Source: Streptomyces ureilyticus
Lineage (GTDB): Bacteria > Actinomycetota > Actinomycetes > Streptomycetales > Streptomycetaceae
DNA: 54,245 nt
Direction of reading: 5' to 3'
Assembly: GCF_011045025.1 (NCBI RefSeq)
Contig: NZ_JAAKZX010000043.1
Span: 1-54,245 of the forward strand
The notes under the pieces were generated by a model, which saw nothing but the letters and a program-made list of their open reading frames with translations, did not search any database and was not told where the DNA came from. Below, in pieces: positions 1 through 8,096 of the stretch (its first letter is position 1; each line of letters starts with the position of its first letter). Position numbers and translations under genes: made by a program.

Positions 1-66
1 TCGCCGTACGGGGTGCGGGGTTTGTGGGGGGTGGTGCTGATGGCCGCCGGACGCGGGTTTGTATGT

Positions 67-111
67 GGTTGCTCGCGTCCACGGGGCGGAGCCGCATATC
101 GATACAGCCCC
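67..111 (-). repeat. Dispersed intergenic repeat, copy A
   Basis: Read on the minus strand this begins GGGGCTGTATCGATATGCGG and continues CTCCGCCCCGTGG. The same element occurs at 26136-26179 on the plus strand, where it begins GGGGCTGTGCCAATGTGCGG and continues CTCCGCCGCGGGG. Both copies lie just beyond gene 3' ends. I recall this type of motif as very frequent between Streptomyces genes, but only the two copies here are seen directly. Confidence 0.6.
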
Positions 112-132
112 GCGCCCCTGAAGGGCGCGGGG
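108..132 (-). terminator. Intrinsic terminator after ridA
   Basis: A perfect 10-bp stem (CCCCGCGCCC / GGGCGCGGGG) with a five-base loop starts nine bases beyond the ridA stop codon. It runs straight into repeat copy A, so the terminator hairpin and the dispersed repeat form one unit. There is no U-run, which is usual for Streptomyces terminators. Confidence 0.65.
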
Positions 133-140
133 TGGGGGAC

Positions 141-554
141 TTAGCTGTCCAGTACTGCCAATGCGTCGATCTCGACCAAGAGGCCTGCCGGCAGGCCCAC
201 GTAGACCGTCGTGCGGGCTGACGGCGGCCCGGTGAGGCCCTGCTCCTCGAAGTACTGGTTGTAAATCGCGTTCATGTCGGCGAAGTGGTCGACGTCCGTC
301 AGGTAGACGCGGATCATCATCACGTCGTCCCAGGTCGCGCCGCCCTCCTCGAGGACCGACTTGACGTTGGCGAGGGTCTGGAGGGTCTGGTCGCGCAGGG
401 TCGGGCCGGCGGGGGTCGGCGGCTGGCCCTCCACGGCCGGCAGGAAGCCGACCTGGCCGGCGACCTGGAGGATGTTCCCCTTCTTGACTCCATGCGAGAA
501 CTTGGCGGGCGGGGTGGTGTGGGTCTTCGGGGTGATGGCGGTCTTTTCCGTCAT
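141..554 (-). CDS. ridA: RidA family enamine/imine deaminase
   Basis: 137 residues, the normal length for a YjgF/YER057c/UK114 protein. RidA enzymes hydrolyse reactive 2-aminoacrylate-type enamines and imines released by PLP-dependent dehydratases, in the cytoplasm. The fold is visible in the central QVAGQVGF segment, the QTLQTLANVKSVLEE helix, the VYLTD strand and the C-terminal segment PPSARTTVYVGLP that carries the conserved arginine and leads into LVEIDALAV. The ATG overlaps the end of the IclR gene by four bases and has AAGGA upstream. It is the last gene of a pfkB-iclR-ridA operon. Across the intergenic region lies a PLP lyase-like gene, which fits a detoxifying partner role (inference). 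Confidence 0.93.
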   Translation of the reverse strand: MTEKTAITPKTHTTPPAKFSHGVKKGNILQVAGQVGFLPAVEGQPPTPAGPTLRDQTLQTLANVKSVLEEGGATWDDVMMIRVYLTDVDHFADMNAIYNQYFEEQGLTGPPSARTTVYVGLPAGLLVEIDALAVLDS

Positions 555-1324
555 GAGCTCGCTTCCTTGAGGTCCTTGAGGGGTGTGGTGCCGGAGTACT
601 CGCGGCTGATGGTCTCGGCCGTACGGCGCACCAGCGGGAGCAGCGTAAGGAGTTCGTCGGCGGTGACGACGACGTTCGGGGCGGAGACCGACATGGCGGC
701 GACGGCGCGGCCGTCGGTGCCGCGGATGGGGGCGCCGACGCAGTTGATGGACTCCTCGTGGCCGCCTAGGTCGGTGGCCCAGCCCTGTTCGCGTACGGTC
801 GCCAACTCCTGGAGGAAAGCGGGGGCGTTGGGGATCGAACGGGCCGTGTACATGGGGTAGTCGAGCTTCTCCGCGAGAGCGCGGCGCTCGGGCTCGGGCA
901 GGTCGGCGAGCAGCAGCTTGGCGACGGCGGCCACGGTGATGGCGACGGGTTTTCCGATACGGGAGTACATGCGCACCGGGTAGCGGCTCTCGACCTTGTC
1001 GATGTAGAGGACCTCGCCGTCCTCGTACACGGCGAGGTGGACGGTGTGGCCGCACTGTTCGTTGAGGCGTACGAGATGAGGGTGGGCGATCTCGCGGATG
1101 TCGAGGTTCTCGACGGCTTCCTGGGCGAGGGCGAAGAGGCGGGCGCCGAGGCGGTAACGCTGGTCGGACTGGCGGTAGACGAGGCCGTGCTCGTGGAGGG
1201 TGCGAAGGAGGCGAAGCGCCGTGGACTTGTGGACGCCGAGCCGTTCGGCGACCTGGCCGAGGTCGGCGGGTCCCTCGGCGAGGAGCGGCAGGATGCTCAG
1301 GGCGCGATCGACGGTCTGGCTCAT
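551..1324 (-). CDS. IclR family transcriptional regulator
   Basis: 257 residues, a typical IclR length. Residues about 5-65 form the winged helix-turn-helix (LGQVAERLGVHKSTALRLLRTL) followed by the wing around QRYRLG. The rest is the IclR effector domain, with LVRLNEQCGHTVHLAV, YIDKVES, SRIGKPVAITVAAVAKLLLA and a late INCVGAPI strand. The start ATG overlaps the pfkB stop as ATGA and has GGAGGAGG 11 bases upstream. The likely target is the divergent promoter region at 2857-3040, which holds a large inverted repeat, so it probably controls both arms of the D-amino-acid cluster. The ligand cannot be read from sequence. Confidence 0.93.
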   Translation of the reverse strand: MSQTVDRALSILPLLAEGPADLGQVAERLGVHKSTALRLLRTLHEHGLVYRQSDQRYRLGARLFALAQEAVENLDIREIAHPHLVRLNEQCGHTVHLAVYEDGEVLYIDKVESRYPVRMYSRIGKPVAITVAAVAKLLLADLPEPERRALAEKLDYPMYTARSIPNAPAFLQELATVREQGWATDLGGHEESINCVGAPIRGTDGRAVAAMSVSAPNVVVTADELLTLLPLVRRTAETISREYSGTTPLKDLKEASS

Positions 1325-2856
1325 GGGGTACGTACCTCCTCCTTGGCCCGATCGGCTTGCGTCCAGCCGGGGCCGAGTCGAAGTGTCCCCCACGCGCCCT
1401 CGTCCAGCGCGACCAGCCGGTCGGCGTACTCGCGTGCCGGAGGGGCCCCGAGATCCCCGGGCACGGTGAGCACGGCGGCGGCCATGAGATGCCCGTGCCG
1501 GATGCGGTCCCGCACGGGGAGCCCGCGCAGGGTCGCGGACAGGAAACCGGCGGCGAAGGCGTCGCCGGCACCGACGTGGGCGACGACGTCGACGCGGAGG
1601 GCGGGGACGTGGGTGACGGTGTCGGGGAGGTGGCTGACGGGGAGGTGGGTGACGGTGTCGGGGCCGTGGAGTCGGCCGGCCGCCGGGGACCCGCCCGCCG
1701 CCGGCGCCGTCTCGACGGCCAGGCCGGCTCCCGGGCTACGGACAGCACCGGCTTCGCCGGACGCGTCGTCGTGCGACTCGCCGGCGTGGAACCGGCCGGC
1801 CGGGCCGACTCCCGGACGGCGGACGGCCCCGGCTTCGCCGGACGCGTCTTCGTGCGACTCGCGTTGGAAGACGGTAGCGCCCCGACCGCCCTCCTCGGAC
1901 ACGTCGTCATGCGGCTCGCGTTGGAAGACGGTGGCGCCCCGGCCGCCCTCCTTGACGACCAGCAGACGCGGCTCCGGCAGCGCCGCGCGGATCGCCGCGG
2001 GGCCGCCGGTGACGCCCCAGGCGGCCTCGGCCTCGTCGGCGCCCACGAAGACGAGATCGCTGCCGCGGGCGAGGTCGAGCAGGATCCCGCCCGCCTCGGC
2101 CCGGTCGTGCCAGAGGTCGACGCGGTAGTTGACGTCGAAGGAGACGAGGGGGCGGCCGGGGCGGGGTGCCGTGAGTTCGCGGAGAAGGGCGAGGCAGTCT
2201 TCGGAAAGCGCGGCGGTGATGCCGGAGAGGTGGAGCACGCGGCCGGAGCGGATCTCCTCACCCGGCATGTTCGCGGGGGACATCGCGGAGGCGGCGGAAC
2301 CCGCGCGGTAGTAGACGACCTCGGCGGGCAGGTCGCCCTCAGCGCCACTGTCGGAGCCCCGAGCCCTGTCAGAGCCCCCGGCCCTGTCAGAGCCCCCGGC
2401 CCTGTCGGAGGCCCTGGCCGTGTCGGAGCCCCCGGCCCCGTCGGAGACCCCGGCGGCGTCCGGTTCACGGAGATTCCCCGAGCCACGCACGCCGTCCGCG
2501 CCCCGCGATCCTCTCGCCCCGCCCACGCCCCGCGCAGGGCCCGCGTCCGCGGTGAGCGCCCGCTCCCCCGCCGTACGGAAGTAGATGCCCGTAGGCCGGG
2601 ACGGGTCGATCCGGACGGCGCTCGTGTCGACGCCATGGGCGGCGATGCGTTCCACCAGGTGCCGGCCGAAGCCGTCGGCGCCCACCCGGCTGACCCATCT
2701 CACGGAGTGCCCGGCGGTAGCCAACCCGCACGCCACGTTGGACTCCGCTCCGCCGATGCCCCGGTCGAAGGACGGTACGTCGGCGAGACGTCCCGGCCGG
2801 GAGGGCAGGAACGTGACCATGGACTCGCCGAGCGTGACGACGTCTACGACGTCCAT
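1321..2856 (-). CDS. PfkB-family sugar kinase with two repeat-rich insertions
   Basis: Ribokinase/PfkB-fold kinase, most like 2-keto-3-deoxygluconate kinases. The N-terminus reads VVTLGESMVTF, the first substrate motif is GGAESNVA, and the C-terminal signature GAGDAFAAGF (about 429-438) holds the catalytic Asp. At 511 residues it is about 180 longer than usual. The excess is two low-complexity insertions, residues about 105-176 (Gly/Ser/Asp/Arg repeats) and 303-417 (imperfect repeats EGGRGATVFQRE, SHxDASGEAGAVR and PDTVTH). They interrupt loops and leave the motifs intact. I chose the ATG at 2856 because it abuts the conserved first strand; upstream GTG starts are possible and no strong RBS is visible. 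First gene of the operon, coupled to iclR by ATGA. Exact substrate unknown. Confidence 0.88.
   Translation of the reverse strand: MDVVDVVTLGESMVTFLPSRPGRLADVPSFDRGIGGAESNVACGLATAGHSVRWVSRVGADGFGRHLVERIAAHGVDTSAVRIDPSRPTGIYFRTAGERALTADAGPARGVGGARGSRGADGVRGSGNLREPDAAGVSDGAGGSDTARASDRAGGSDRAGGSDRARGSDSGAEGDLPAEVVYYRAGSAASAMSPANMPGEEIRSGRVLHLSGITAALSEDCLALLRELTAPRPGRPLVSFDVNYRVDLWHDRAEAGGILLDLARGSDLVFVGADEAEAAWGVTGGPAAIRAALPEPRLLVVKEGGRGATVFQREPHDDVSEEGGRGATVFQRESHEDASGEAGAVRRPGVGPAGRFHAGESHDDASGEAGAVRSPGAGLAVETAPAAGGSPAAGRLHGPDTVTHLPVSHLPDTVTHVPALRVDVVAHVGAGDAFAAGFLSATLRGLPVRDRIRHGHLMAAAVLTVPGDLGAPPAREYADRLVALDEGAWGTLRLGPGWTQADRAKEEVRTP
1606..1950 (-). repeat. Tandem-repeat insertion 2 within the PfkB kinase
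   Basis: In-frame imperfect tandem repeats encode EGGRGATVFQRE twice, SHxDASGEAGAVR twice and PDTVTH twice. The DNA units are near-identical; for example the plus-strand string GCGTTGGAAGACGGT occurs at about 1861 and 1918. All unit lengths keep the frame. The block sits between a beta-strand ending in LLVVKEGG and the strand that leads to the catalytic GAGD motif. Confidence 0.85.
2329..2544 (-). repeat. Low-complexity insertion 1 within the PfkB kinase
   Basis: Encodes about 72 residues rich in Gly, Ser, Asp, Ala and Arg, with the short unit RAGGSD or RARGSD repeated. On the plus strand the hexamer-like string GTCAGAGCCCCC recurs. The block interrupts the segment between FRTAGERALTADAGPARG and LPAEVVYYRAGSAAS, where ordinary family members have a short loop. 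Confidence 0.85.
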
Positions 2857-2982
2857 GGCGTCCACGGCGGCATCGGTGCGAGCGGGTCCGGTGGGGGTGA
2901 CGATGGCGGAGGCTCCTCGTGGGTTCGCGGGTCGCAGCGGCTCCGTTGACCCGGCGTTGGCCGAGATGTTAAACAGCACTGA

Positions 2983-3016
2983 GCGCTATACGCAATGAGC
3001 GTTGCATATAGTGCAA
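2983..3016. promoter_or_regulatory. Inverted-repeat operator between divergent D-amino-acid arms
   Basis: The left arm GCGCTATACGCAA (2983-2995) and right arm TTGCATATAGTGC (3002-3014) are complementary at 11 of 13 positions, with a six-base spacer. The right arm is itself within a smaller palindrome TTGCA-TATAG-TGCAA (3002-3016). It ends about 25 bp before the plus-strand start at 3041 and about 125 bp before the minus-strand start at 2856. The IclR regulator encoded at 551-1324 is the obvious candidate binder, by inference. Confidence 0.65.
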
Positions 3017-3040
3017 TACCTTAGGAAGCAGGGAGGCTCC

Positions 3041-4372
3041 ATGGCCACCGCCGACACCCCCGCCGGCACCGCCGCCGACACCGCCGCAGAAGGCGCACAC
3101 CGGCTCTCCGCGCTCGCCGAGGAGCTCGTCGACCACCGCTTCAAGGGCCTCCCTCCCGACGCCGACGGCCTGACGGTCGGCGAGCTGACCGCCCAGCGCC
3201 GCAACCTCTTCACCGACGGCTTCACCACCCCCGTCCTCGCCCTCTCCGCCGAGCGCCTGGAGCACAACCTCCAGCTCATGGAGACGTATGCGACCCGCCA
3301 CGGACTCGCCTTCGCCCCGCACGGCAAGACCTCGATGGCACCCCGGCTCTTCCACCGCCAGATCGAGTACGGGGCCTGGGGCATCACCCTCGCCGTACCT
3401 CACCAGGTGCGGGTGGCCCGCGCCTTCGGCATCCAACGCGTCTTCCTCGCCAACGAGTTGGTGGACCCGGCCGCATTGAAGTGGGTCGCGTCCCAGCTCA
3501 CCGCCGACCCGAACTTCCAGCTCATCTGCTACGTGGACTCCGTACGCGGCGTCGAGCTGATGGACGCGACGCTGCGCGCGTCCCGCAGCGGAGCCGACCG
3601 CCCCGTGGACGTCGTCGTCGAGCTGGCCGCGGGCGACGGCGCCCGCACCGGCGTCCGTACGGAGGCGGAGTGCGCGGCCGTCGCGGACGCGGTGGCCGCG
3701 ACGGACACGCTGCGTCTTGTGGGCGTGGCGGGTTACGAGGGCGAGGTGCCGGACGCGACCCCGGAGCGGGTGCACGCGTGGCTCCGCCGCCTCACCGCAC
3801 TCGCCGCCGACTTCGACAAGGCGGGCCGCTTCGCCGGAGCGGGCCTGGACGAGATCGTGGTCAGCGCGGGCGGCAGCGCCTGGTTCGACGCGGTGGCCGA
3901 CGTCTTCGACGGGATCCCCGAACTCTCCCTTCCCGTACTGAAGTTGCTGCGCTCCGGAGCGTACGTCTCGCACGACGACGGCCACTACCGCCGGATCACC
4001 CCCTTCAACCGCGTCCCCGACGAGGGCGCCCTCCACCCCGCCTTCCGCCTCTGGGCGCAGGTCGTGTCCCGCCCCTCCCCCGAGCAGGCCTTCATCAACG
4101 CGGGCAAGCGGGACGCGGCGTACGACCTGGACCTCCCCTCCGCCCAGGTGGTGCGCTCCGGCGGCGAAGAGCACCCGGCGACCGGCATCACGGTGACCGG
4201 ACTCTCCGACCAGCACGGCTGGCTCCGTACGACTCCGGAGGCGGACCTGCGCGTGGGCGACTGGCTCGGCCTCGGCCTCTCCCACCCCTGCACGTCCTTC
4301 GACAAGTGGCAGCTGATCCCGCTGGTGGAGGCGGATGGCACGGTGGTGGACTACGTGCGCACGTTTTTCTAG
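3041..4372 (+). CDS. D-serine dehydratase-like PLP enzyme (annotated widely as amino acid deaminase)
   Basis: 443 residues. The N-terminal alanine-racemase-like barrel carries the PLP lysine in FAPHGKTSMAP (K96). The C-terminal DSD1/D-threonine-aldolase-like domain carries the zinc motif HPC in LSHPCTSFDKW. Eukaryotic D-serine dehydratases with this fold use zinc to eliminate water from D-Ser or D-Thr; related bacterial enzymes are D-threonine aldolases. A GGGAGG box sits five bases before the ATG. It is first in an operon with the D-acylamino acid deacylase 109 bp downstream, suggesting sequential release and breakdown of D-amino acids, with RidA removing the enamine product (inference). Dehydratase or aldolase chemistry cannot be decided from sequence. 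Confidence 0.85.
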   Translation: MATADTPAGTAADTAAEGAHRLSALAEELVDHRFKGLPPDADGLTVGELTAQRRNLFTDGFTTPVLALSAERLEHNLQLMETYATRHGLAFAPHGKTSMAPRLFHRQIEYGAWGITLAVPHQVRVARAFGIQRVFLANELVDPAALKWVASQLTADPNFQLICYVDSVRGVELMDATLRASRSGADRPVDVVVELAAGDGARTGVRTEAECAAVADAVAATDTLRLVGVAGYEGEVPDATPERVHAWLRRLTALAADFDKAGRFAGAGLDEIVVSAGGSAWFDAVADVFDGIPELSLPVLKLLRSGAYVSHDDGHYRRITPFNRVPDEGALHPAFRLWAQVVSRPSPEQAFINAGKRDAAYDLDLPSAQVVRSGGEEHPATGITVTGLSDQHGWLRTTPEADLRVGDWLGLGLSHPCTSFDKWQLIPLVEADGTVVDYVRTFF

Positions 4373-4481
4373 CCCCACCCAGCCGCTCGCCCTTCGTCGG
4401 GGCAAGCCCCCGACACCCCCAGGGACGCGCTGGAGGCGCGAACAACTCGACAGCTCGGGCGGAGCCCGGAAAGGCGGCACC

Positions 4482-6104
4482 ATGGATCTCGTCATCCGCG
4501 ACGCGGAAGTCGTCGACGGCAGCGGTGAGCCCTCCTACCGCGCCGACGTCGCCGTCGAAGGCGGCCGTATCACCGCGATCGTCAAAGAAGCCGCGGCGGC
4601 CGGCTGTCTGCGCCCCACCGCCACCCGCGTCCTCGACGCCGAGGGCCTCGTCCTCTCCCCCGGTTTCATCGACATGCACGCCCACAGCGACCTCGCCCTG
4701 CTCCGGGACCCGGACCACAGCGCGAAGGTCGCCCAGGGGGTGACCCTCGAAGTCATCGGGCAGGACGGGCTGTCGTACGCGCCGGTCGACGACCGTACGC
4801 TCGCCGAGGTGCGCCGCGCGATCACCGGCTGGAACGGACACGGCGACGACATCGACTTCACCTGGCGGTCGGTGGGCGAGTACCTGGACCGCCTCGACCA
4901 CGGCTTCGACGGCGAGGGCATCGCGCTCAACGCGGCATACCTCATCCCCCAGGGCACCGTCCGCATGCTGGCCGTCGGCTGGGACGACCGCGAGGCGACA
5001 CCCCAAGAGCTCGACAGGATGCGGCAGTTGGTGGCCGAGGGGATGGGCGAGGGCGCCGTGGGCCTGTCCTCCGGGCTGACGTACACCCCCGGCATGTACG
5101 CCAAGGACGCCGAACTCACCGAGCTGTGCCGGGTGGTGGCGGAGTACGGCGGCTACTACTGCCCGCACCACCGCTCGTACGGAGCGGGCGCCCTGGACGC
5201 GTACAAGGAGATGGTGGAGCTGACGCGCACCGCCCACTGCTCCCTCCATCTCGCCCACGCCACCATGAACTTCGGCGTGAACAAGGGGAAGGCCCCGGAC
5301 CTGCTGGCGCTCCTCGACGAGGCACTCGCGTCAGGGGCCGACATCAGCCTGGACACGTACCCCTACACCCCCGGCTGCACAACTCTCGTGGCGATGCTGC
5401 CCAGTTGGGCGAGTGAGGGCGGCCCGGAGGCGATCCTCGCCCGGCTGAAGGACGAGGACACCGCCGAACGGATCCGCCACCACATGGAGGTCGTGGGCGC
5501 GGACGGCTGCCACGGCGTCCCCATCGAGTGGGACACCATCGAGATCTCGGGCGTGACGAACCCGGCCTTGGGTGACCATGTCGGCCGTACGGTCCAGGAG
5601 TCGGCGGCCCTGCGCGGCGAGACCCCCTGGACGACCGCCCGCCGCCTCCTCCTCGACGACGGACTCGGCTCGACGATCCTGCAGCACGTCGGCCACGAGG
5701 AGAACGTTCAGGAGATCATGCGCCACCCCGTCCACACCGGCGGCTCGGACGGCATCCTCCAGGGCGACAAACCGCATCCGCGGGCGTACGGGACCTTCCC
5801 GCAGTACCTCGGCCGGTACGTACGGGAGTTGGGCGTCCTGGGCCTGGAGGAGTGCGTCGCGCATCTCACCTCGCGCCCGGCGGCCCGGCTGAGGCTGCCG
5901 GACCGCGGACTGGTGCGCGAGGGGTACCGGGCCGACCTGGTCCTCTTCGACCCGGCCACGGTGGCGGCGGGCTCGACGTTCGAGGAGCCGCGCACGCTCC
6001 CGACCGGCATCCCGTACGTCCTGATCGACGGCCGTTTCGTCATCGAGGACGGCCGGCGTACTGACGTAATGGCGGGGCGGGCGGTCCGCCGTACTGCCAC
6101 GTGA
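4482..6104 (+). CDS. N-acyl-D-amino-acid deacylase (amidohydrolase family 3)
   Basis: 540 residues. An amidohydrolase barrel opens with the metal motif DMHAHSD (H66, H68). Later segments are typical of D-aminoacylases: CPHHRSYG, SLHLAHAT, DTYPYTPG and the late GGSDGILQG followed by HPRAYGTFPQYLGRYVRE. These enzymes hydrolyse N-acyl-D-amino acids in the cytoplasm. The usual NCG cysteine that bridges the metals is replaced: the equivalent stretch reads VIGQDGLSYAP, with no cysteine. GGAAAGGCGG precedes the ATG. It follows the PLP enzyme gene in the same direction and probably supplies it with free D-amino acids. Dipeptidase or other amide substrates remain possible because of the altered metal site. 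Confidence 0.85.
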   Translation: MDLVIRDAEVVDGSGEPSYRADVAVEGGRITAIVKEAAAAGCLRPTATRVLDAEGLVLSPGFIDMHAHSDLALLRDPDHSAKVAQGVTLEVIGQDGLSYAPVDDRTLAEVRRAITGWNGHGDDIDFTWRSVGEYLDRLDHGFDGEGIALNAAYLIPQGTVRMLAVGWDDREATPQELDRMRQLVAEGMGEGAVGLSSGLTYTPGMYAKDAELTELCRVVAEYGGYYCPHHRSYGAGALDAYKEMVELTRTAHCSLHLAHATMNFGVNKGKAPDLLALLDEALASGADISLDTYPYTPGCTTLVAMLPSWASEGGPEAILARLKDEDTAERIRHHMEVVGADGCHGVPIEWDTIEISGVTNPALGDHVGRTVQESAALRGETPWTTARRLLLDDGLGSTILQHVGHEENVQEIMRHPVHTGGSDGILQGDKPHPRAYGTFPQYLGRYVRELGVLGLEECVAHLTSRPAARLRLPDRGLVREGYRADLVLFDPATVAAGSTFEEPRTLPTGIPYVLIDGRFVIEDGRRTDVMAGRAVRRTAT

Positions 6105-6132
6105 CCGCCCGCCGAAGACGTCATTGCGCAAG

Positions 6133-7080
6133 CTACGGCTTGGGCAGGGTGCACCCGGGCCGGCTCAGGTCGATCTTGTTGTCGAGCCCGACGCAGGGGA
6201 CGATGTTGTACGTCTGCTGCCCGTAGTTGATGCCCTCGCGGACGGTGATGTTGCCGCTCTCGTCGACCTCACAGGGGTTGTTGTCGGTGCAGCGGGCGCC
6301 GTCCTCGTTGCCGGTGTTGTTGACGGCGACGACCTTGCCGGTGGCGTCGTCGACGACGGGCGAACCGGACGTGCCGCCGATGGTGTCGCAGGCGGAGGTG
6401 TAACGGACCGAGTCCTTCCAGGTCCAGGCACCCTCGCGCAGGCGGTGCGCGAAGCCGTCGACGCTGCAGCTGTAGATGCGCTTCCAGTAACCGGAGACGA
6501 CGCTTATGTCGGTTCCGGCTGCCGGGCGCGCGGCGCTGAGCTCCAGGGCCTGGATGTCGTACGAGTCCTGTATCTGCTGGTACGTGCTGGTCAGCTGATA
6601 CAGCGAGACGTCGGTGTCCGTCATCGTCGCGTACGCGATCTTGTCGGCGCGGAGTGTCGCCACGCGCGAACCGGCCGAGTTGAGCAGCCCGAAGGTGCGG
6701 CTGGAGGGCTGGTCGACGATGACCTCGCCGGGCTCCGGGAAGCCGGCCTCCAGGCAGTGGCCGTTGGACATCACGAGGGCGGGATCGTTCGCCTCCGAGT
6801 CGGGCATGCGCACGACGGAGCCGGAGCAGTTGCTGAGCGAGACCGTGCCTGCGAAGTCCACGGCCTGGGCCTTCGGCGTGGTGACCCGGGACAGGTTCGC
6901 CGTGGTGGACGTGACCGCGTCATGGGCCACCGATGTGACCGTGTCCGTGTCCACGCCCTTGCCCGCGGTCGACGCCGATGCCGTGGGCTCGGCCGCCACG
7001 GCGGTGGCCGCACCGGCGGGTACCGCGCCGAGCCCGGCAAGAGCCAGGGCACTGAGCGCGGCGATGAGAGGTTTTCTCAT
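6133..7080 (-). CDS. Secreted trypsin-like serine protease
   Basis: 315 residues with a clear signal peptide: MRKPL, a hydrophobic run rich in Ala and Leu, then AGAATAVAA. The trypsin-like triad is visible as SNGHCLE (His), TDTDVSLYQL (Asp) and GTSGSPVVDD (Ser). Cysteines around the His and in the EDGARCTDNNPCEVDE segment could form disulfides. The ATG has GAGAGGA upstream. It is convergent with the deacylase gene, 28 bp apart, and stands alone. Members of this Streptomyces group are called trypsin-like peptidases of family S1; the physiological substrate is not known. Confidence 0.88.
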   Translation of the reverse strand: MRKPLIAALSALALAGLGAVPAGAATAVAAEPTASASTAGKGVDTDTVTSVAHDAVTSTTANLSRVTTPKAQAVDFAGTVSLSNCSGSVVRMPDSEANDPALVMSNGHCLEAGFPEPGEVIVDQPSSRTFGLLNSAGSRVATLRADKIAYATMTDTDVSLYQLTSTYQQIQDSYDIQALELSAARPAAGTDISVVSGYWKRIYSCSVDGFAHRLREGAWTWKDSVRYTSACDTIGGTSGSPVVDDATGKVVAVNNTGNEDGARCTDNNPCEVDESGNITVREGINYGQQTYNIVPCVGLDNKIDLSRPGCTLPKP

Positions 7081-7236
7081 GTGGGGGTCCTCTCTTACGA
7101 CTTGGGCGACCGGAGAATTTCCGGTCGCCCGCAGCATTGTCATGCGCATTGTGATCGCGAGAGGGGTGAATGAGCAAGGAGTTGCATCACGCCGCCGGTT
7201 GGGGTTGGTTCACGCCGTACGGCCTGGCGGTTGCCG

Positions 7237-7896
7237 CTACTTGGGGCGCTTGGTGGCTCCCTGCCCACGACCGGCGTTGCCATTCCCCTTGTCCGGCTCG
7301 CTCGTTGGGGCGGCGGCCGTGGTCGAGGGTGTCCCTGTGGCGGGTTCGCCGGAGCCATCGGACTCGTCGGACCGGGAGTCGCTCGGTGAGGGGCTCACCG
7401 CGTCCTGGTCCGAGGCACTGTCCGACGCCTCGGACGCCGACCCGTCCGAGGCCTTGGCCGACGCTCCTGACGGGTCGTCGACCAACGGGGCGGTCGAGCC
7501 GGGTTCGTCCGTGGCCGAGGAGGACTGCTGGGCCTTCGGCGCCTCTTGGTCCTCCTTCTCGGAGGGCTCGGAACCGAAGAGCCCGGAGATCGCGACGGCG
7601 AAGATCCCGGCGACGGCCACACCGGCCGCGACGGCTCCGCGCCTCTTCATCCGGACCCGGCGGCGGCGCATCAGCCGCTCGTGACGCCCTACGTCATCGG
7701 GTACGTCATCGGGGAGATCCGCGTTCCCCGCATCCTCCGCGGGCTCGATGCGGACCGTGTCGTCATACGTGTTCTGCCACCCGTGCGCGACCGCCGGATC
7801 CGCGTACTCGTCGTACGGCGGAGCCGCCTCGCCGTACGGGTGGTACACAGGCGGCGCGCCTTGACCTTCGACGTTCTCCCGGTACGCGTCGTTCAC
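7237..7896 (-). CDS. Hypothetical single-span membrane protein with Ser/Asp-rich tail
   Basis: About 219 residues with no recognised family. The N-terminal part is acidic and Tyr/Pro-rich (VYHPYGEAAPPYDEYADPA), followed by a very basic stretch (MRRRRVRMKRR), one membrane span (about AAGVAVAGIFAVAISGLFG) and a long disordered tail rich in Ser, Asp, Ala and Thr. By the positive-inside rule the tail is outside the cell. I chose the GTG at 7896 because codon bias upstream looks non-coding (many A/T third positions); a TTG at 8025 is the alternative and neither start has a good RBS. Divergent from the aminotransferase gene. Confidence 0.65.
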   Translation of the reverse strand: MNDAYRENVEGQGAPPVYHPYGEAAPPYDEYADPAVAHGWQNTYDDTVRIEPAEDAGNADLPDDVPDDVGRHERLMRRRRVRMKRRGAVAAGVAVAGIFAVAISGLFGSEPSEKEDQEAPKAQQSSSATDEPGSTAPLVDDPSGASAKASDGSASEASDSASDQDAVSPSPSDSRSDESDGSGEPATGTPSTTAAAPTSEPDKGNGNAGRGQGATKRPK

Positions 7897-8072
7897 GTCG
7901 CGCGCACCGGCTGGCTTATTCGCGGCCTGGGCGTCGTGCGTACTTCTGCCGCGCTCTGTGTCCGGAACATGGAGGTGGATTGTAGAGAAAAGAGGGGCCT
8001 GTGGTGTAACTGGGGACGATATCAACCCAAACCATCACGTCTCGCGTGGTGGAAAACACGTCCCACGAAGCG

Positions 8073-8089
8073 TTACGCGGCCGTAAGCT
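8073..8089 (+). promoter_or_regulatory. Probable leaderless promoter with TTACG palindrome before the aminotransferase gene
   Basis: TTACG-CGGC-CGTAA (8073-8086) is an inverted repeat that overlaps a -10-like TAAGCT (8084-8089). Exactly seven bases separate this -10 from the ATG at 8097, and no ribosome binding site is present, so the transcript may begin at the A of the start codon. The -35 is poor. Confidence 0.4.
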
Positions 8090-8096
8090 CGCGGGC

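Noticed and set aside
1600..2450. CRISPR-like regularity of repeats
   Set aside because: The repeats are coding, vary in unit length and lie inside a kinase gene. No direct repeat with unique spacers of constant size exists anywhere in the window.
555..2636. Upstream in-frame extension of ridA to 831 codons
   Set aside because: The extra 694 residues overlap iclR and pfkB in another frame and look like shadow coding. RidA has its own ATG and RBS.
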